The notes under the pieces: generated by a model
What the model saw: only the letters and a program-made list of their open reading frames with translations
Told to the model about the DNA's origin: nothing
The model's database searches: none
In this document: positions 1 to 5,628 of the stretch, in pieces
Position numbering within the stretch: position 1 is the stretch's first letter
Layout: each line of letters starts with the position of its first letter
From: Rhodobacteraceae bacterium UBA2776
GTDB taxonomy: Bacteria; Pseudomonadota; Alphaproteobacteria; Rhodobacterales; Rhodobacteraceae
Assembly: GCA_002352425.1 (NCBI GenBank)
Contig: DEIK01000004.1
Coordinates: 1-6,254 of the forward strand
DNA: 6,254 nt
Direction: 5' to 3'
Position numbers and translations under genes: made by a program

Positions 1-166
1 TGCAGTCTTCTGTTTGTTGTGCTTGAAGTTATCAAAGATAACAAAAAGCCGTCCAAACAGTGAAGCTGACACTACATAATCGGACCGAAGTCCTAGTAGC
101 GCGATATGCTTAAGTTTGTTCATCGAATGAACCAAACCGCCCACATATCTCTTCAGTTACTAATAA

Positions 167-178
167 TTTCAAAGAGCA
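167..178 (-). promoter_or_regulatory. boxA antitermination element of the rrn leader
   Basis: The minus strand reads TGCTCTTTGAAA, which matches the bacterial rrn boxA core TGCTCTTT exactly. In rRNA operons boxA in the nascent RNA recruits NusB/NusE and the antitermination complex, so RNA polymerase reads through the long untranslated transcript. Its place about 130 nt downstream of the putative start at 309 fits that role. Confidence 0.65.
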
Positions 179-183
179 CGAGA

Positions 184-220
184 CAAAAACAAACCGAAGC
201 GCCTTTAGTATTTCTGGCGC
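184..220 (-). promoter_or_regulatory. hairpin plus T-rich tract just upstream of boxA
   Basis: On the minus strand GGCGC-type arms at 220-216 and 203-199 (GCGCC pairing with GGCGC, 12-nt loop) are followed after TTCGG by TTTGTTTTT (193-185). This resembles a weak intrinsic terminator inside the rrn leader, only 6 nt before boxA. The stem is only 5 bp, so it may simply be leader structure. See findings. Confidence 0.3.
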
Positions 221-315
221 GCCTGCCTGCTAAGTCTCTGTTTTCGTTTCGCTTTCTTGACCGTCTGGCCTTTCCGGCGACCCGTTGGAGCGTCTCTGCT
301 CGTCCGGTAAGGGGG

Positions 316-344
316 TGTTTAGTGTTACCCACTGAGAGTCGCAA
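316..344 (-). promoter_or_regulatory. putative rRNA operon promoter
   Basis: On the minus strand a -35 like TTGCGA (344-339) is separated by 17 bp from a -10 like TAAACA (321-316). A C-rich discriminator (CCCCCT) follows at 315-310, the kind of GC-rich start region linked to stringent control of stable-RNA promoters. Upstream, 345-420 is rich in A and T runs and could act as an UP element. The -10 matches the TATAAT consensus at only 3 of 6 positions. The assignment therefore rests mostly on spacing, the discriminator and the boxA-bearing leader downstream. A GANTC site (336-340) overlaps the end of the -35 box. Confidence 0.5.
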
Positions 345-491
345 GACCTTTTTTCCGGAAATATGACATTTTTTTGAAATTCGCTGCTTTCCCTTTAAAA
401 CAAGGTTTTTTGGAAAGATAAAAAGCCGCTCATTCACCATCGGCCCCTGAAAAACAGCCCTTGGAATGGGTAATTTCGGCCAAATTCCGGC

Positions 492-500
492 TTATCCACA
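492..500 (+). promoter_or_regulatory. consensus DnaA box
   Basis: TTATCCACA is a perfect match to the DnaA-box consensus TTATNCACA, and it directly abuts the first GANTC site at 501. A single 9-mer can occur by chance, but this one sits in a gene-free stretch beside an exceptional GANTC cluster. I see no second perfect box in the region, so it is a candidate DnaA-binding site rather than a demonstrated origin. Confidence 0.45.
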
Positions 501-673
501 GACTCATTGGTCAAAAAATCCGATTCACGACTCGGATTCTTTGGATTCGGAAGTGAATCGCCCGACTCGCGACTCGGTTTTCTGGTTTCCGGGGTGATTT
601 TTCCGGCCCGTCAGCCAGTTTTCCCAGATTCGGGCGTGAATCATCGAGCTTTCGGTTCAGTTTGAAGCGACTC
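501..673. repeat. cluster of GANTC (CcrM-type) methylation sites
   Basis: GANTC occurs at 501, 522, 529, 535, 544, 555, 564, 571, 627 and 638 in the gene-free stretch, and at 669 just inside the msrQ 3' end: eleven sites in 173 bp. About one per 256 bp is expected by chance, and only scattered copies were noticed elsewhere (for example 2674, 2733, 3517). Several sites lie in larger repeats: CGACTCGG/CGACTCGC at 528, 563 and 570, and an 8-bp inverted repeat CGATTCAC (521-528) with GTGAATCG (553-560). In alphaproteobacteria GANTC is the target of the cell-cycle methyltransferase CcrM; a role for this cluster is inference. Confidence 0.6.
513..542 (-). terminator. putative intrinsic terminator of msrPQ
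   Basis: On the minus strand AATCCGA (538-532) and TCGGATT (523-517) form a perfect 7-bp stem with an 8-nt loop, running straight into a run of six T. Flanking A and T residues can extend the pairing to 11 bp with one G-U. It lies about 115 nt downstream of the msrQ stop and in the msrPQ transcription direction, between msrQ and the co-oriented rrn promoter. Termination here would isolate the two transcription units. The stem is made of GANTC-containing repeats, so its primary role is uncertain. Confidence 0.45.
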
Positions 674-1262
674 GCTGGCGATTCCCCCCCATGCGAAGCG
701 CCAATAGCAGAATAATTCCCGCCAAATAGCCCAGCGGCTCATATTGCCAGCCCTTTACCAGCCAAACATAGTGCAACCCCCCGGCAATTGTCGCCGGATA
801 GGTCAACTTATGCAGCATCCGCCAGCCAACCGGCCCCATCCGCTTGATCGACGCATTATTCGAGGTCACGGCAAGCGGCAGCAGCAACACAAATCCGGTC
901 ATCCCAATCGTGATGTACGGCCGCTTTAAAATATCCGTCCAGATCTCGGCCCAATAGAACTGAATATCCAGCGCTAACCAAATCGCCAGATGCACCGCTA
1001 TATAAAAGAATGCCAAAAGCCCCAGCGCGCGGCGAAACTTGATCAGGTTCAATCCAAAGAACTTGCGCAACGGCGTGACCGCAAGAACCGCAATAAGGAA
1101 CTGTAATCCGATCTTGCCAACCCGATGTTCCAACGCCTTTACAGGGTCAATTCCCAGCCCGCCGTTGAACAGCAAAAACAGCAGCCAAAATAGGGGCAGA
1201 ACACCGGCTATATATAGAGTCAGGTTCGGCACCCGTTTAAGGGCTGAATTTACACGGTTCAT
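657..1262 (-). CDS. msrQ: MsrQ, heme-binding membrane subunit of the MsrPQ methionine sulfoxide reductase
   Basis: Multi-spanning inner-membrane b-type cytochrome of the ferric-reductase-like (YedZ) family. In characterised systems it takes electrons from the respiratory chain or a flavin reductase and passes them to periplasmic MsrP. The 201 residues are close to the roughly 210 usual for the family. Hydrophobic segments lie near residues 16-34, 51-63, 79-98, 116-133, 154-168 and 176-190. Conserved histidines are visible at 91 (AVHLAIW), 151 (MLHKLTY) and 164 (GGLHYVW), the positions expected for heme ligation. The start ATG lies 1 nt after the msrP stop (TAA-A-ATG), and no good Shine-Dalgarno precedes it, so translation is probably coupled to msrP. 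No sign of damage. Confidence 0.93.
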   Translation of the reverse strand: MNRVNSALKRVPNLTLYIAGVLPLFWLLFLLFNGGLGIDPVKALEHRVGKIGLQFLIAVLAVTPLRKFFGLNLIKFRRALGLLAFFYIAVHLAIWLALDIQFYWAEIWTDILKRPYITIGMTGFVLLLPLAVTSNNASIKRMGPVGWRMLHKLTYPATIAGGLHYVWLVKGWQYEPLGYLAGIILLLALRMGGNRQRVASN

Positions 1263-1263
1263 T

Positions 1264-2193
1264 TTAGTAATTTACTCGCAAATCCATACCGTCATAAAGG
1301 CTGGCGACTTCATCGCCATATCCGTTGAACATCAGGGTCGGCTGGCGCTTGGCAAATATGCCCCCACCAAGCCGCCGTTCAGACGCTTGTGACCAACGCG
1401 GATGACTAACATCGGGGTTCACATTGCTATAGAACCCGTACTCGTTTGGACCGATGTTGTTCCACGTTGTCGGTGGCATCTCAGACAACAGCGTGATGCC
1501 CACAATCGACTTGATCGACTTGAACCCGTATTTCCACGGCACCACCAACCGCAACGGCGCCCCGTTCTGTTTCGGCATCTCTTCGCCATACAGACCCGTC
1601 GCCAGTATAGAGAGCGGGTTCATCGCTTCGTCCAACCGCAGCCCCTCGACATAGGGCCACGGGAATTGTGGTGAATTCTGAAACGGCATTTCTTCAGGTC
1701 GGTGCAATGTCTCAAACGCCACATACTTGGCACCGGACTGCACGCCAACACGGTTCAGCAACGTCGCCAGCTCAAACCCGATCCACGGCACAACCATCGA
1801 CCAACCCTCGACACAGCGGAACCGATAAATCCGCTCCTCCATATCAACGCCCTTCACCACATCCGCCAAATCGTAATTGCCAGGCTTATCAACTAAACCG
1901 CCAATCTTCACACTCCACGGATCCGTGGTCAGTTGATGCGCGTGCTGCGCAGGGTCACTCTTTGAGGTGCCAAATTCATAAAAATTATTGTGGTTGGTGA
2001 TCTCTTCAAGCGTGTTGGGTTTCTCATCGGTTGAAAACGCACTCGCCTTCGCGGCAATTTTGGCCACGCTGGGCGATACCATCGCGGTAAGCGCCATCGC
2101 GCCAACCCCCGCCAGCACTTGCCGACGGTTCATATAGTCCATCCGCGGGGTCAGAGAGGACCACTTCAAACTAGTCTTAAAACGATATGTCAT
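1264..2193 (-). CDS. msrP: MsrP, periplasmic molybdopterin-dependent protein-methionine-sulfoxide reductase
   Basis: Catalytic subunit that reduces methionine sulfoxide in periplasmic proteins, with electrons supplied by MsrQ; member of the sulfite-oxidase-fold molybdoenzymes (formerly YedY). Family features of the 309-residue product: the N-terminal KWSSLTP stretch, then a twin-arginine export signal (NRRQVLAG, residues 22-29, followed by a hydrophobic stretch to about 44). The molybdenum-ligand cysteine is in RFRCVEGW (Cys127), and the later VPWKYGFKSIKSI block (218-230) is typical of the family. Tat export fits a cofactor-loaded enzyme. The ATG at 2193 is supported by GGAG 7 nt upstream (2204-2201). 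It is first in the msrP-msrQ operon and divergent from marR. A clear promoter is not obvious to me. Confidence 0.95.
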   Translation of the reverse strand: MTYRFKTSLKWSSLTPRMDYMNRRQVLAGVGAMALTAMVSPSVAKIAAKASAFSTDEKPNTLEEITNHNNFYEFGTSKSDPAQHAHQLTTDPWSVKIGGLVDKPGNYDLADVVKGVDMEERIYRFRCVEGWSMVVPWIGFELATLLNRVGVQSGAKYVAFETLHRPEEMPFQNSPQFPWPYVEGLRLDEAMNPLSILATGLYGEEMPKQNGAPLRLVVPWKYGFKSIKSIVGITLLSEMPPTTWNNIGPNEYGFYSNVNPDVSHPRWSQASERRLGGGIFAKRQPTLMFNGYGDEVASLYDGMDLRVNY

Positions 2194-2265
2194 CTTGGAT
2201 CTCCGGTTGTGTATCCCAACCTTGCCTAAGTCAGCCCGTCAAAGAAGCCAAAACAACTCGCCTCA

Positions 2266-2277
2266 CAAACTTGTTTG
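2266..2277. promoter_or_regulatory. short palindrome in the msrP/marR intergenic region
   Basis: CAAAC-TT-GTTTG forms a perfect 5-2-5 inverted repeat about 75 nt upstream of the msrP start and roughly 120 nt upstream of marR. It is a possible operator for a dimeric regulator of msrPQ. It does not share sequence with the longer palindrome at 2360-2382, so it is not obviously a second site for the same regulator. It could be chance in AT-rich DNA. Confidence 0.2.
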
Positions 2278-2348
2278 GTTTTTGTAATGTGAACAAGCAA
2301 AGTTGTTTTCAGAACAGATACCTCTCTGCAAAATGGGGTGGACAATAA

Positions 2349-2377
2349 TTGACTAAGTCTATAATTGACCTTATCAA
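2349..2377 (+). promoter_or_regulatory. putative marR promoter
   Basis: TTGACT (2349-2354) and TATCAA (2372-2377) are separated by exactly 17 bp and resemble sigma70-type -35 and -10 boxes. A start near 2384 would give a very short untranslated leader before the marR ribosome site at 2390-2393. A perfect TATAAT also occurs at 2360-2365 but has no -35-like hexamer at the right distance. Either arrangement places the inverted repeat at 2360-2382 across the promoter core. Confidence 0.45.
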
Positions 2378-2382
2378 TTATA
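2360..2382. promoter_or_regulatory. 9-5-9 inverted repeat, probable MarR operator
   Basis: TATAATTGA (2360-2368) and TCAATTATA (2374-2382) are perfect inverted arms around a 5-bp spacer. The AT-rich dyad of about 23 bp is of the kind bound by MarR-family dimers. It sits immediately upstream of the marR coding region and over the predicted -10 box, the classic autorepression arrangement. Binding by this particular MarR is inference from position and symmetry. Confidence 0.6.
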
Positions 2383-2399
2383 AGCAATCGGAGATGCAC

Positions 2400-2852
2400 T
2401 TGCTTGAAAAACCCCACTCACTACAATCGAGCACCGGATATTGGGTGACGAAACTTGCCCGTGCCTTTGAGGCAAACTTCGAAAAGCGGTTAGCAGTGCA
2501 TAACGTAACACGGGCATCTTGGGCTGTGTTGAGTGCGATCCAGCATCATGGCAAAACCACACCAGCCTCACTCGCAAGCTTCATTGAAATAGATAGGGCT
2601 GCAATCACGCGTCATTTAGATCGGCTCCAAATGCAGGGGTTGCTCGAACGGCACCATAGCCCGACTGACCGGCGAGTCGTTGATATCAAATTGACGGAAA
2701 AAGGCTTCTTGCTGACTTCAAGGCTTGCAACGGAATCCATGGCGACCAATGCCAAGTTCACGGCAGGTCTCGATCAATCAGAAAACGACAAGATGCAGGC
2801 GCTCATTAAGAAGATGCTTTCAAATAGTGATACCAAAATCACCGATCTATAA
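2400..2852 (+). CDS. MarR-family transcriptional regulator
   Basis: A winged-helix DNA-binding regulator, usually a dimer released from DNA by a small ligand or oxidation. The central helix-turn-helix (about residues 54-84, TPASLASFIEIDRAAITRHL and onward) is followed by the wing with the family signature SPTDRRVVDIKLTEKG (87-102). The ends are helical and suited to dimerisation. The TTG start at 2400 is chosen because GGAG (2390-2393) lies 6 nt before it, giving 150 residues, a normal MarR length. ATG at 2394 is the alternative but would abut the GGAG. A still earlier TTG at 2349 would put the operator and promoter inside the gene. The protein contains no cysteine, so thiol-based redox sensing of the OhrR type is excluded. 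The ligand is unknown. It probably represses itself and the hydrolase gene 44 nt downstream. Confidence 0.88.
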   Translation: MLEKPHSLQSSTGYWVTKLARAFEANFEKRLAVHNVTRASWAVLSAIQHHGKTTPASLASFIEIDRAAITRHLDRLQMQGLLERHHSPTDRRVVDIKLTEKGFLLTSRLATESMATNAKFTAGLDQSENDKMQALIKKMLSNSDTKITDL

Positions 2853-2896
2853 ATGGCAAACAGACGTTAGCCACATGCGAAAAAGGAGAATTAACT

Positions 2897-3799
2897 ATGA
2901 AAACCTTCCTAAACTCGGTGATCCTCATTCTGGGGTTATCACTTTTCTCGCAGGCCTATGCGGACCAAAAATTTCCGATCAACAAACCCGTGGGTGGCGA
3001 ACTCTTTGGCCACAGCGTGTCACCGATCGGCGATGGCGTTTACGTGTTTCGCTGGTGGGTTTACCGCAACATTTTCATTGTCACCGACGAGGGTGTTATT
3101 GTTACAGACCCAATGAACCCCAAGGCTGCGAAATTGCTTCAGGCGGAAATTCGCAAGATCACGGACAAGCCGGTGAAATACGTGGTTTACAGCCACAATC
3201 ATCATGATCACATTTCTGGTGGCATCATCTTCAAGGCCGAAGGCGCAAAATTCGTCGGCCATGAAAATATACTAAAAGAACTGAGTGATCACCCCAGTGC
3301 AGTGACACCACTGCCTGACATTACGTTCAAAGACAATTACGAACTGACCTTGGGTGGCCGGACGCTGATTCTGGAACATTATGGCCCCAACCACGGCGAA
3401 AGCCTTGTGACCATGCGTCTACCCAGAGAAAAGATTTTGTTCGTTGTCGACATCGTCACGCCGCGGCGGGTTGCTTTTCGCATGATGCCGGATTTTTGGC
3501 CCGATGAATGGATCAGGAGTCTTAAGGAAATTGAGGCCGCTGATTTTGAATATGTGATTTCAGGACATGGACCCCATACCGAGCCCGCTATTGATGTCGC
3601 AAGCGTGGTGATGGAGCAGCGGGTATATCTCGAAGATCTATTGGCGGCAGTCAAAGGGGCGATGGATGCAGGCGTCCACAATCCGGATGAACTAAAGACT
3701 TCTGTAAAGCTGCCAAAGTATCAGGAATGGCGCTATTACGAAGAATGGTTGCCAATGAACATAGAACGGATTTGGGCATTCTATCACATGGGCTGGTAG
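2897..3799 (+). CDS. exported metallo-beta-lactamase-fold hydrolase
   Basis: A zinc-dependent MBL-fold hydrolase of about 300 residues with an N-terminal Sec signal peptide (residues 1-22, cleavage likely after SQAYA), so it should act in the periplasm. The metal-site residues all appear present: SHNHHDH (His100, His102, Asp104, His105), His166 in PNHGES, Asp185 in FVVDIV and His224 in SGHGPH. This fits a two-zinc enzyme of the broad glyoxalase-II/lactonase-like group. The sequence does not let me name a substrate, and beta-lactam hydrolysis should not be assumed. The aromatic-rich C-terminal part (residues 276-300) is not typical of the core fold and may shape the substrate pocket. A good ribosome site, GGAG, lies 8 nt before the ATG. 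It follows marR by 44 nt on the same strand, probably in one operon. Confidence 0.88.
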   Translation: MKTFLNSVILILGLSLFSQAYADQKFPINKPVGGELFGHSVSPIGDGVYVFRWWVYRNIFIVTDEGVIVTDPMNPKAAKLLQAEIRKITDKPVKYVVYSHNHHDHISGGIIFKAEGAKFVGHENILKELSDHPSAVTPLPDITFKDNYELTLGGRTLILEHYGPNHGESLVTMRLPREKILFVVDIVTPRRVAFRMMPDFWPDEWIRSLKEIEAADFEYVISGHGPHTEPAIDVASVVMEQRVYLEDLLAAVKGAMDAGVHNPDELKTSVKLPKYQEWRYYEEWLPMNIERIWAFYHMGW

Positions 3800-3846
3800 G
3801 GAACAGAATTCGTTCGTAACGACTGAATTTGCCAAAGCAGAACCAC

Positions 3847-3873
3847 CACCGGCCAGCCCTATGTTGGCCGGTG
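3847..3873 (+). terminator. strong hairpin after the MBL gene, probable terminator
   Basis: CACCGGCCA (3847-3855) and TGGCCGGTG (3865-3873) form a perfect 9-bp GC-rich stem with a 9-nt loop, about 48 nt after the MBL stop. The following CCTTGTTT is only a weak T-tract, so it may terminate imperfectly or stabilise the mRNA 3' end. As it lies between two convergent genes, it could also serve the minus-strand gene whose stop is near 4012. The rest of 3800-4011 shows no convincing gene. Confidence 0.5.
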
Positions 3874-4011
3874 ACCTTGTTTCATGGGGACCTATTTGTG
3901 GGAATGTCCGCGACTGGTGCCAAGCAACAACGCCAAACATCGTAACAAACCAACCGTCTTAAACGCAGATATCTGTGCTGCCTACATTGGCGACCAACAG
4001 CATCCCCTCCT

Positions 4012-5499
4012 TTATCTGTCCCTCGGAAACAACTTATCCATCGGCACCGACCGCCCGTCCGCCTGAACCAGCCGCACATGTCTGCGCCGCATCTGTCGTG
4101 GCTCTGACACGCCGACGGAATGTGCGATGGTTTCAACCTCTTTGGCCAACGACTTGGCGTAATGCGCGACCTTTACATACTTGTCTTCAACCACCAGCCC
4201 TTTTTGCAAACTGGCATCATGGGTGGTGATCCCCGTCGGGCAGGTGTTGCGGTTACATTTCAGTGCCTGAATACAGCCCAGGCTAAACATGAACCCACGC
4301 GCCGAAGTGACAAAATCCGCCCCCGCACAAAGCGCCCATGCCACATCCCCCGGATTGACCAGCTTGCCGCTGGCCACAATCCGAACACGGTCCTTCAACC
4401 CATGTTCATCCCGCAAGTTAACAACCAAGGGCAATGCCTCGCGGATCGGCATCCCGACCAGATCAATCAACGGCATCGGCGCGGCCCCCGTACCACCTTC
4501 GCCACCATCCAGCGTAATAAAGTCCGGCGCATCCGCAGCGCCGCGTGCGTTGATCAACGCGAACAATTCATCGAACGGTTCCGTTGAACCGACCACAGTT
4601 TTGAACCCAACCGGCTTGCCCGTCACCTCGCGAATATGCACCACCATATCCAGCAGATCGCCAAAATCATCGACACCCGCGTGGCGGTTCGGCGAAAGAC
4701 TGGCCACGCCAGCCGGAATGCCCCGAATACCGGCAATTTCGGCGGTGACTTTCTCGGCGGGCAGTATCCCCCCCTTGCCGGGCTTGGCCCCCTGCGCCAA
4801 CTTGATTTCAAACATCTTGACTTCGGGAGGCGCGGCCACTTCGCGCAACTTATCATCCGACAGATTGCCATCCAAATCCCGCACACCGTATTTTGCGGTG
4901 CCAATCTGAAAAACCACATCACAGCCCCCGGCCAAATGATAAGGCGACATGCCACCCTCGCCTGTGTTCATCCAAACTCCAGCCTTGGCCGCGCCCCGAC
5001 TAAGCGCCTCGACGGCGGGGGCGGACAACGCACCAAAGCTCATCCCCGAAATATTGACGATGGAGTTCGCCACATAAGGTGTACGTGCAGTTGGTCCGAT
5101 CTGCATCGGTTCGGTCTTGGCAAATTGGTCATCCAATGGCGGAAAGGCTGCGTTCACAAAAATCGGAGTGCCAACCACCGACAAATTGCGGGTCGAGCCA
5201 AAGGCAATCGTGTTACCATGCCCATCCGCAGCACGCCCAACCCATTCACGTTGGGCACGGTTAAACGGCATTTCCTCGCGATCCATGGCAAAGAAATACT
5301 GCCTGAAAAATTCGCCCAATGTGCTGAACAGCCCACGGAACCGCCCGATCACCGGATAATTGCGCCGCACAGCATCGCCTTTTTGAAAACGGTCGATAAC
5401 GAAAAAGAGGATCGTCAACAGCACCAACACCCCAATGACGAAAACAAACAGCAACGCCAGACCTTGCATTGCCAAGCCGGCCCAATTCATAAAACGCAT
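4012..5499 (-). CDS. FMN-binding glutamate-synthase-domain protein, membrane-anchored
   Basis: A stand-alone protein with the FMN/iron-sulfur domain of glutamate synthase (Glu_synthase family), 495 residues. One hydrophobic segment (about 7-35) should anchor it to the membrane. Domain motifs seen in order: SGMSFGALS (151-159), TGEGG (179-183), QIGTAKYG (198-205), KLAQGAKPGKGG (233-244), SPNRHAGVDD (269-278), DGGEGGTGAAP (331-341), SGKL (377-380). The three cysteines of a 3Fe-4S site, Cys409-X5-Cys415-X4-Cys420 in CIQALKCNRNTCPTG, are intact. The glutamine amidotransferase domain and a GltD-type partner are absent here, so canonical glutamate synthesis from glutamine is unlikely to come from this gene alone. 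The true substrate is unknown. The ATG at 5499 is preceded by GGGGA at suitable spacing; a second ATG lies three codons on. It is transcribed alone and divergent from the DUF302 gene. Confidence 0.9.
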   Translation of the reverse strand: MRFMNWAGLAMQGLALLFVFVIGVLVLLTILFFVIDRFQKGDAVRRNYPVIGRFRGLFSTLGEFFRQYFFAMDREEMPFNRAQREWVGRAADGHGNTIAFGSTRNLSVVGTPIFVNAAFPPLDDQFAKTEPMQIGPTARTPYVANSIVNISGMSFGALSAPAVEALSRGAAKAGVWMNTGEGGMSPYHLAGGCDVVFQIGTAKYGVRDLDGNLSDDKLREVAAPPEVKMFEIKLAQGAKPGKGGILPAEKVTAEIAGIRGIPAGVASLSPNRHAGVDDFGDLLDMVVHIREVTGKPVGFKTVVGSTEPFDELFALINARGAADAPDFITLDGGEGGTGAAPMPLIDLVGMPIREALPLVVNLRDEHGLKDRVRIVASGKLVNPGDVAWALCAGADFVTSARGFMFSLGCIQALKCNRNTCPTGITTHDASLQKGLVVEDKYVKVAHYAKSLAKEVETIAHSVGVSEPRQMRRRHVRLVQADGRSVPMDKLFPRDR

Positions 5500-5521
5500 T
5501 CACATTCCCCGTTCTGTTCTT

Positions 5522-5549
5522 TTGACATCTCTGCATGTCTGGCTACAGT
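5522..5549 (+). promoter_or_regulatory. putative promoter of the DUF302 gene
   Basis: TTGACA (5522-5527), a perfect -35 consensus, is followed after 16 bp by TACAGT (5544-5549), a 4-of-6 match to the -10 box. A start near 5556 would leave about 70 nt of leader before the DUF302 ATG at 5629. It lies in the 129-bp gap between divergent genes and is the best promoter I can see there. Confidence 0.45.
5524..5539. promoter_or_regulatory. short inverted repeat over the -35 box
   Basis: GACAT (5524-5528) and ATGTC (5535-5539) are inverted arms with a 6-bp spacer. They cover most of the -35 box of the predicted DUF302 promoter and lie 25-40 bp upstream of the divergent glutamate-synthase-domain gene. 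It could be an operator acting on one or both genes; the 5-bp arms make chance quite possible. Confidence 0.2.
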
Positions 5550-5628
5550 TATCCGCAGACTGCGCGCCCGACCGCCATGACGCAAGTCACCTTTTTGCGG
5601 GCGGGCTAAAATTGAAAAAGGATCGCAA

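Larger units (their letters stand above)
1..309 (-). other. rRNA operon leader (5' external transcribed spacer), partial
   Basis: Read on the minus strand, this is the transcribed leader of an rRNA operon. It runs from a putative start near 309, through a boxA element at 178-167, and off the left edge, where the 16S gene should begin. The block after boxA (TGTGGGCGGTTTGGTTCATT and onward) resembles leader sequence I associate with Rhodobacteraceae rrn operons; this is recognition from memory, not an alignment. No 16S 5' end (GAGTTTGAT-type sequence) is present, so the mature rRNA is outside the window. A 6-bp inverted repeat (28-33 with 37-42, 3-nt loop) would form a small stem in the leader, possibly part of pre-rRNA processing structure. 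Short open frames in this stretch on both strands lack convincing ribosome sites and family resemblance. Confidence 0.65.

Noticed and set aside
1..123. Minus-strand open frame from an ATG at 123 running off the left edge (41 codons).
   Set aside because: It lies in the predicted rRNA leader downstream of boxA, has no ribosome site, and its translation resembles no family I know.
106..440. Overlapping open frames of 86 codons (plus, 106-366) and 95 codons (minus, 153-440).
   Set aside because: They cover the rrn promoter and leader, have low-complexity basic translations without recognisable domains, and lack good ribosome sites.
492..673. Calling the region the chromosomal replication origin.
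   Set aside because: Only one perfect DnaA box is visible and no origin-typical genes (dnaA, hemE, parAB, gidA) are in the window, so a regulatory or origin-like cluster is the furthest claim supported.
2349..2399. TTG at 2349 as the marR start codon.
   Set aside because: It would place the inverted repeat and promoter inside the coding region, while GGAG at 2390-2393 is well placed for TTG 2400. A GGGGTGG upstream of 2349 is the only argument in its favour.
3800..4011. Possible small genes in the gap between the convergent MBL and glutamate-synthase-domain genes.
   Set aside because: The open frames here are tails of shadow frames without ribosome sites; only the hairpin at 3847-3873 is supported.
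5549..5557. TTATCCGCA as a second DnaA box.
   Set aside because: It differs from the consensus at one key position, lies about 5 kb from the first box and overlaps a predicted promoter with no GANTC cluster nearby.
4289..5580. Long plus-strand open frames (206 codons at 4289-4909 and 314 codons at 4636-5580) opposite the glutamate-synthase-domain gene.
   Set aside because: They are antisense to a gene with intact family motifs throughout and translate to arginine/proline/serine-rich sequence without domains.
5565..5603. CGCCCG/CGGGCG pairing in the DUF302 leader as a riboswitch or attenuator.
   Set aside because: Only 6 bp of stem around a 27-nt loop, with no T-tract or recognisable aptamer consensus.
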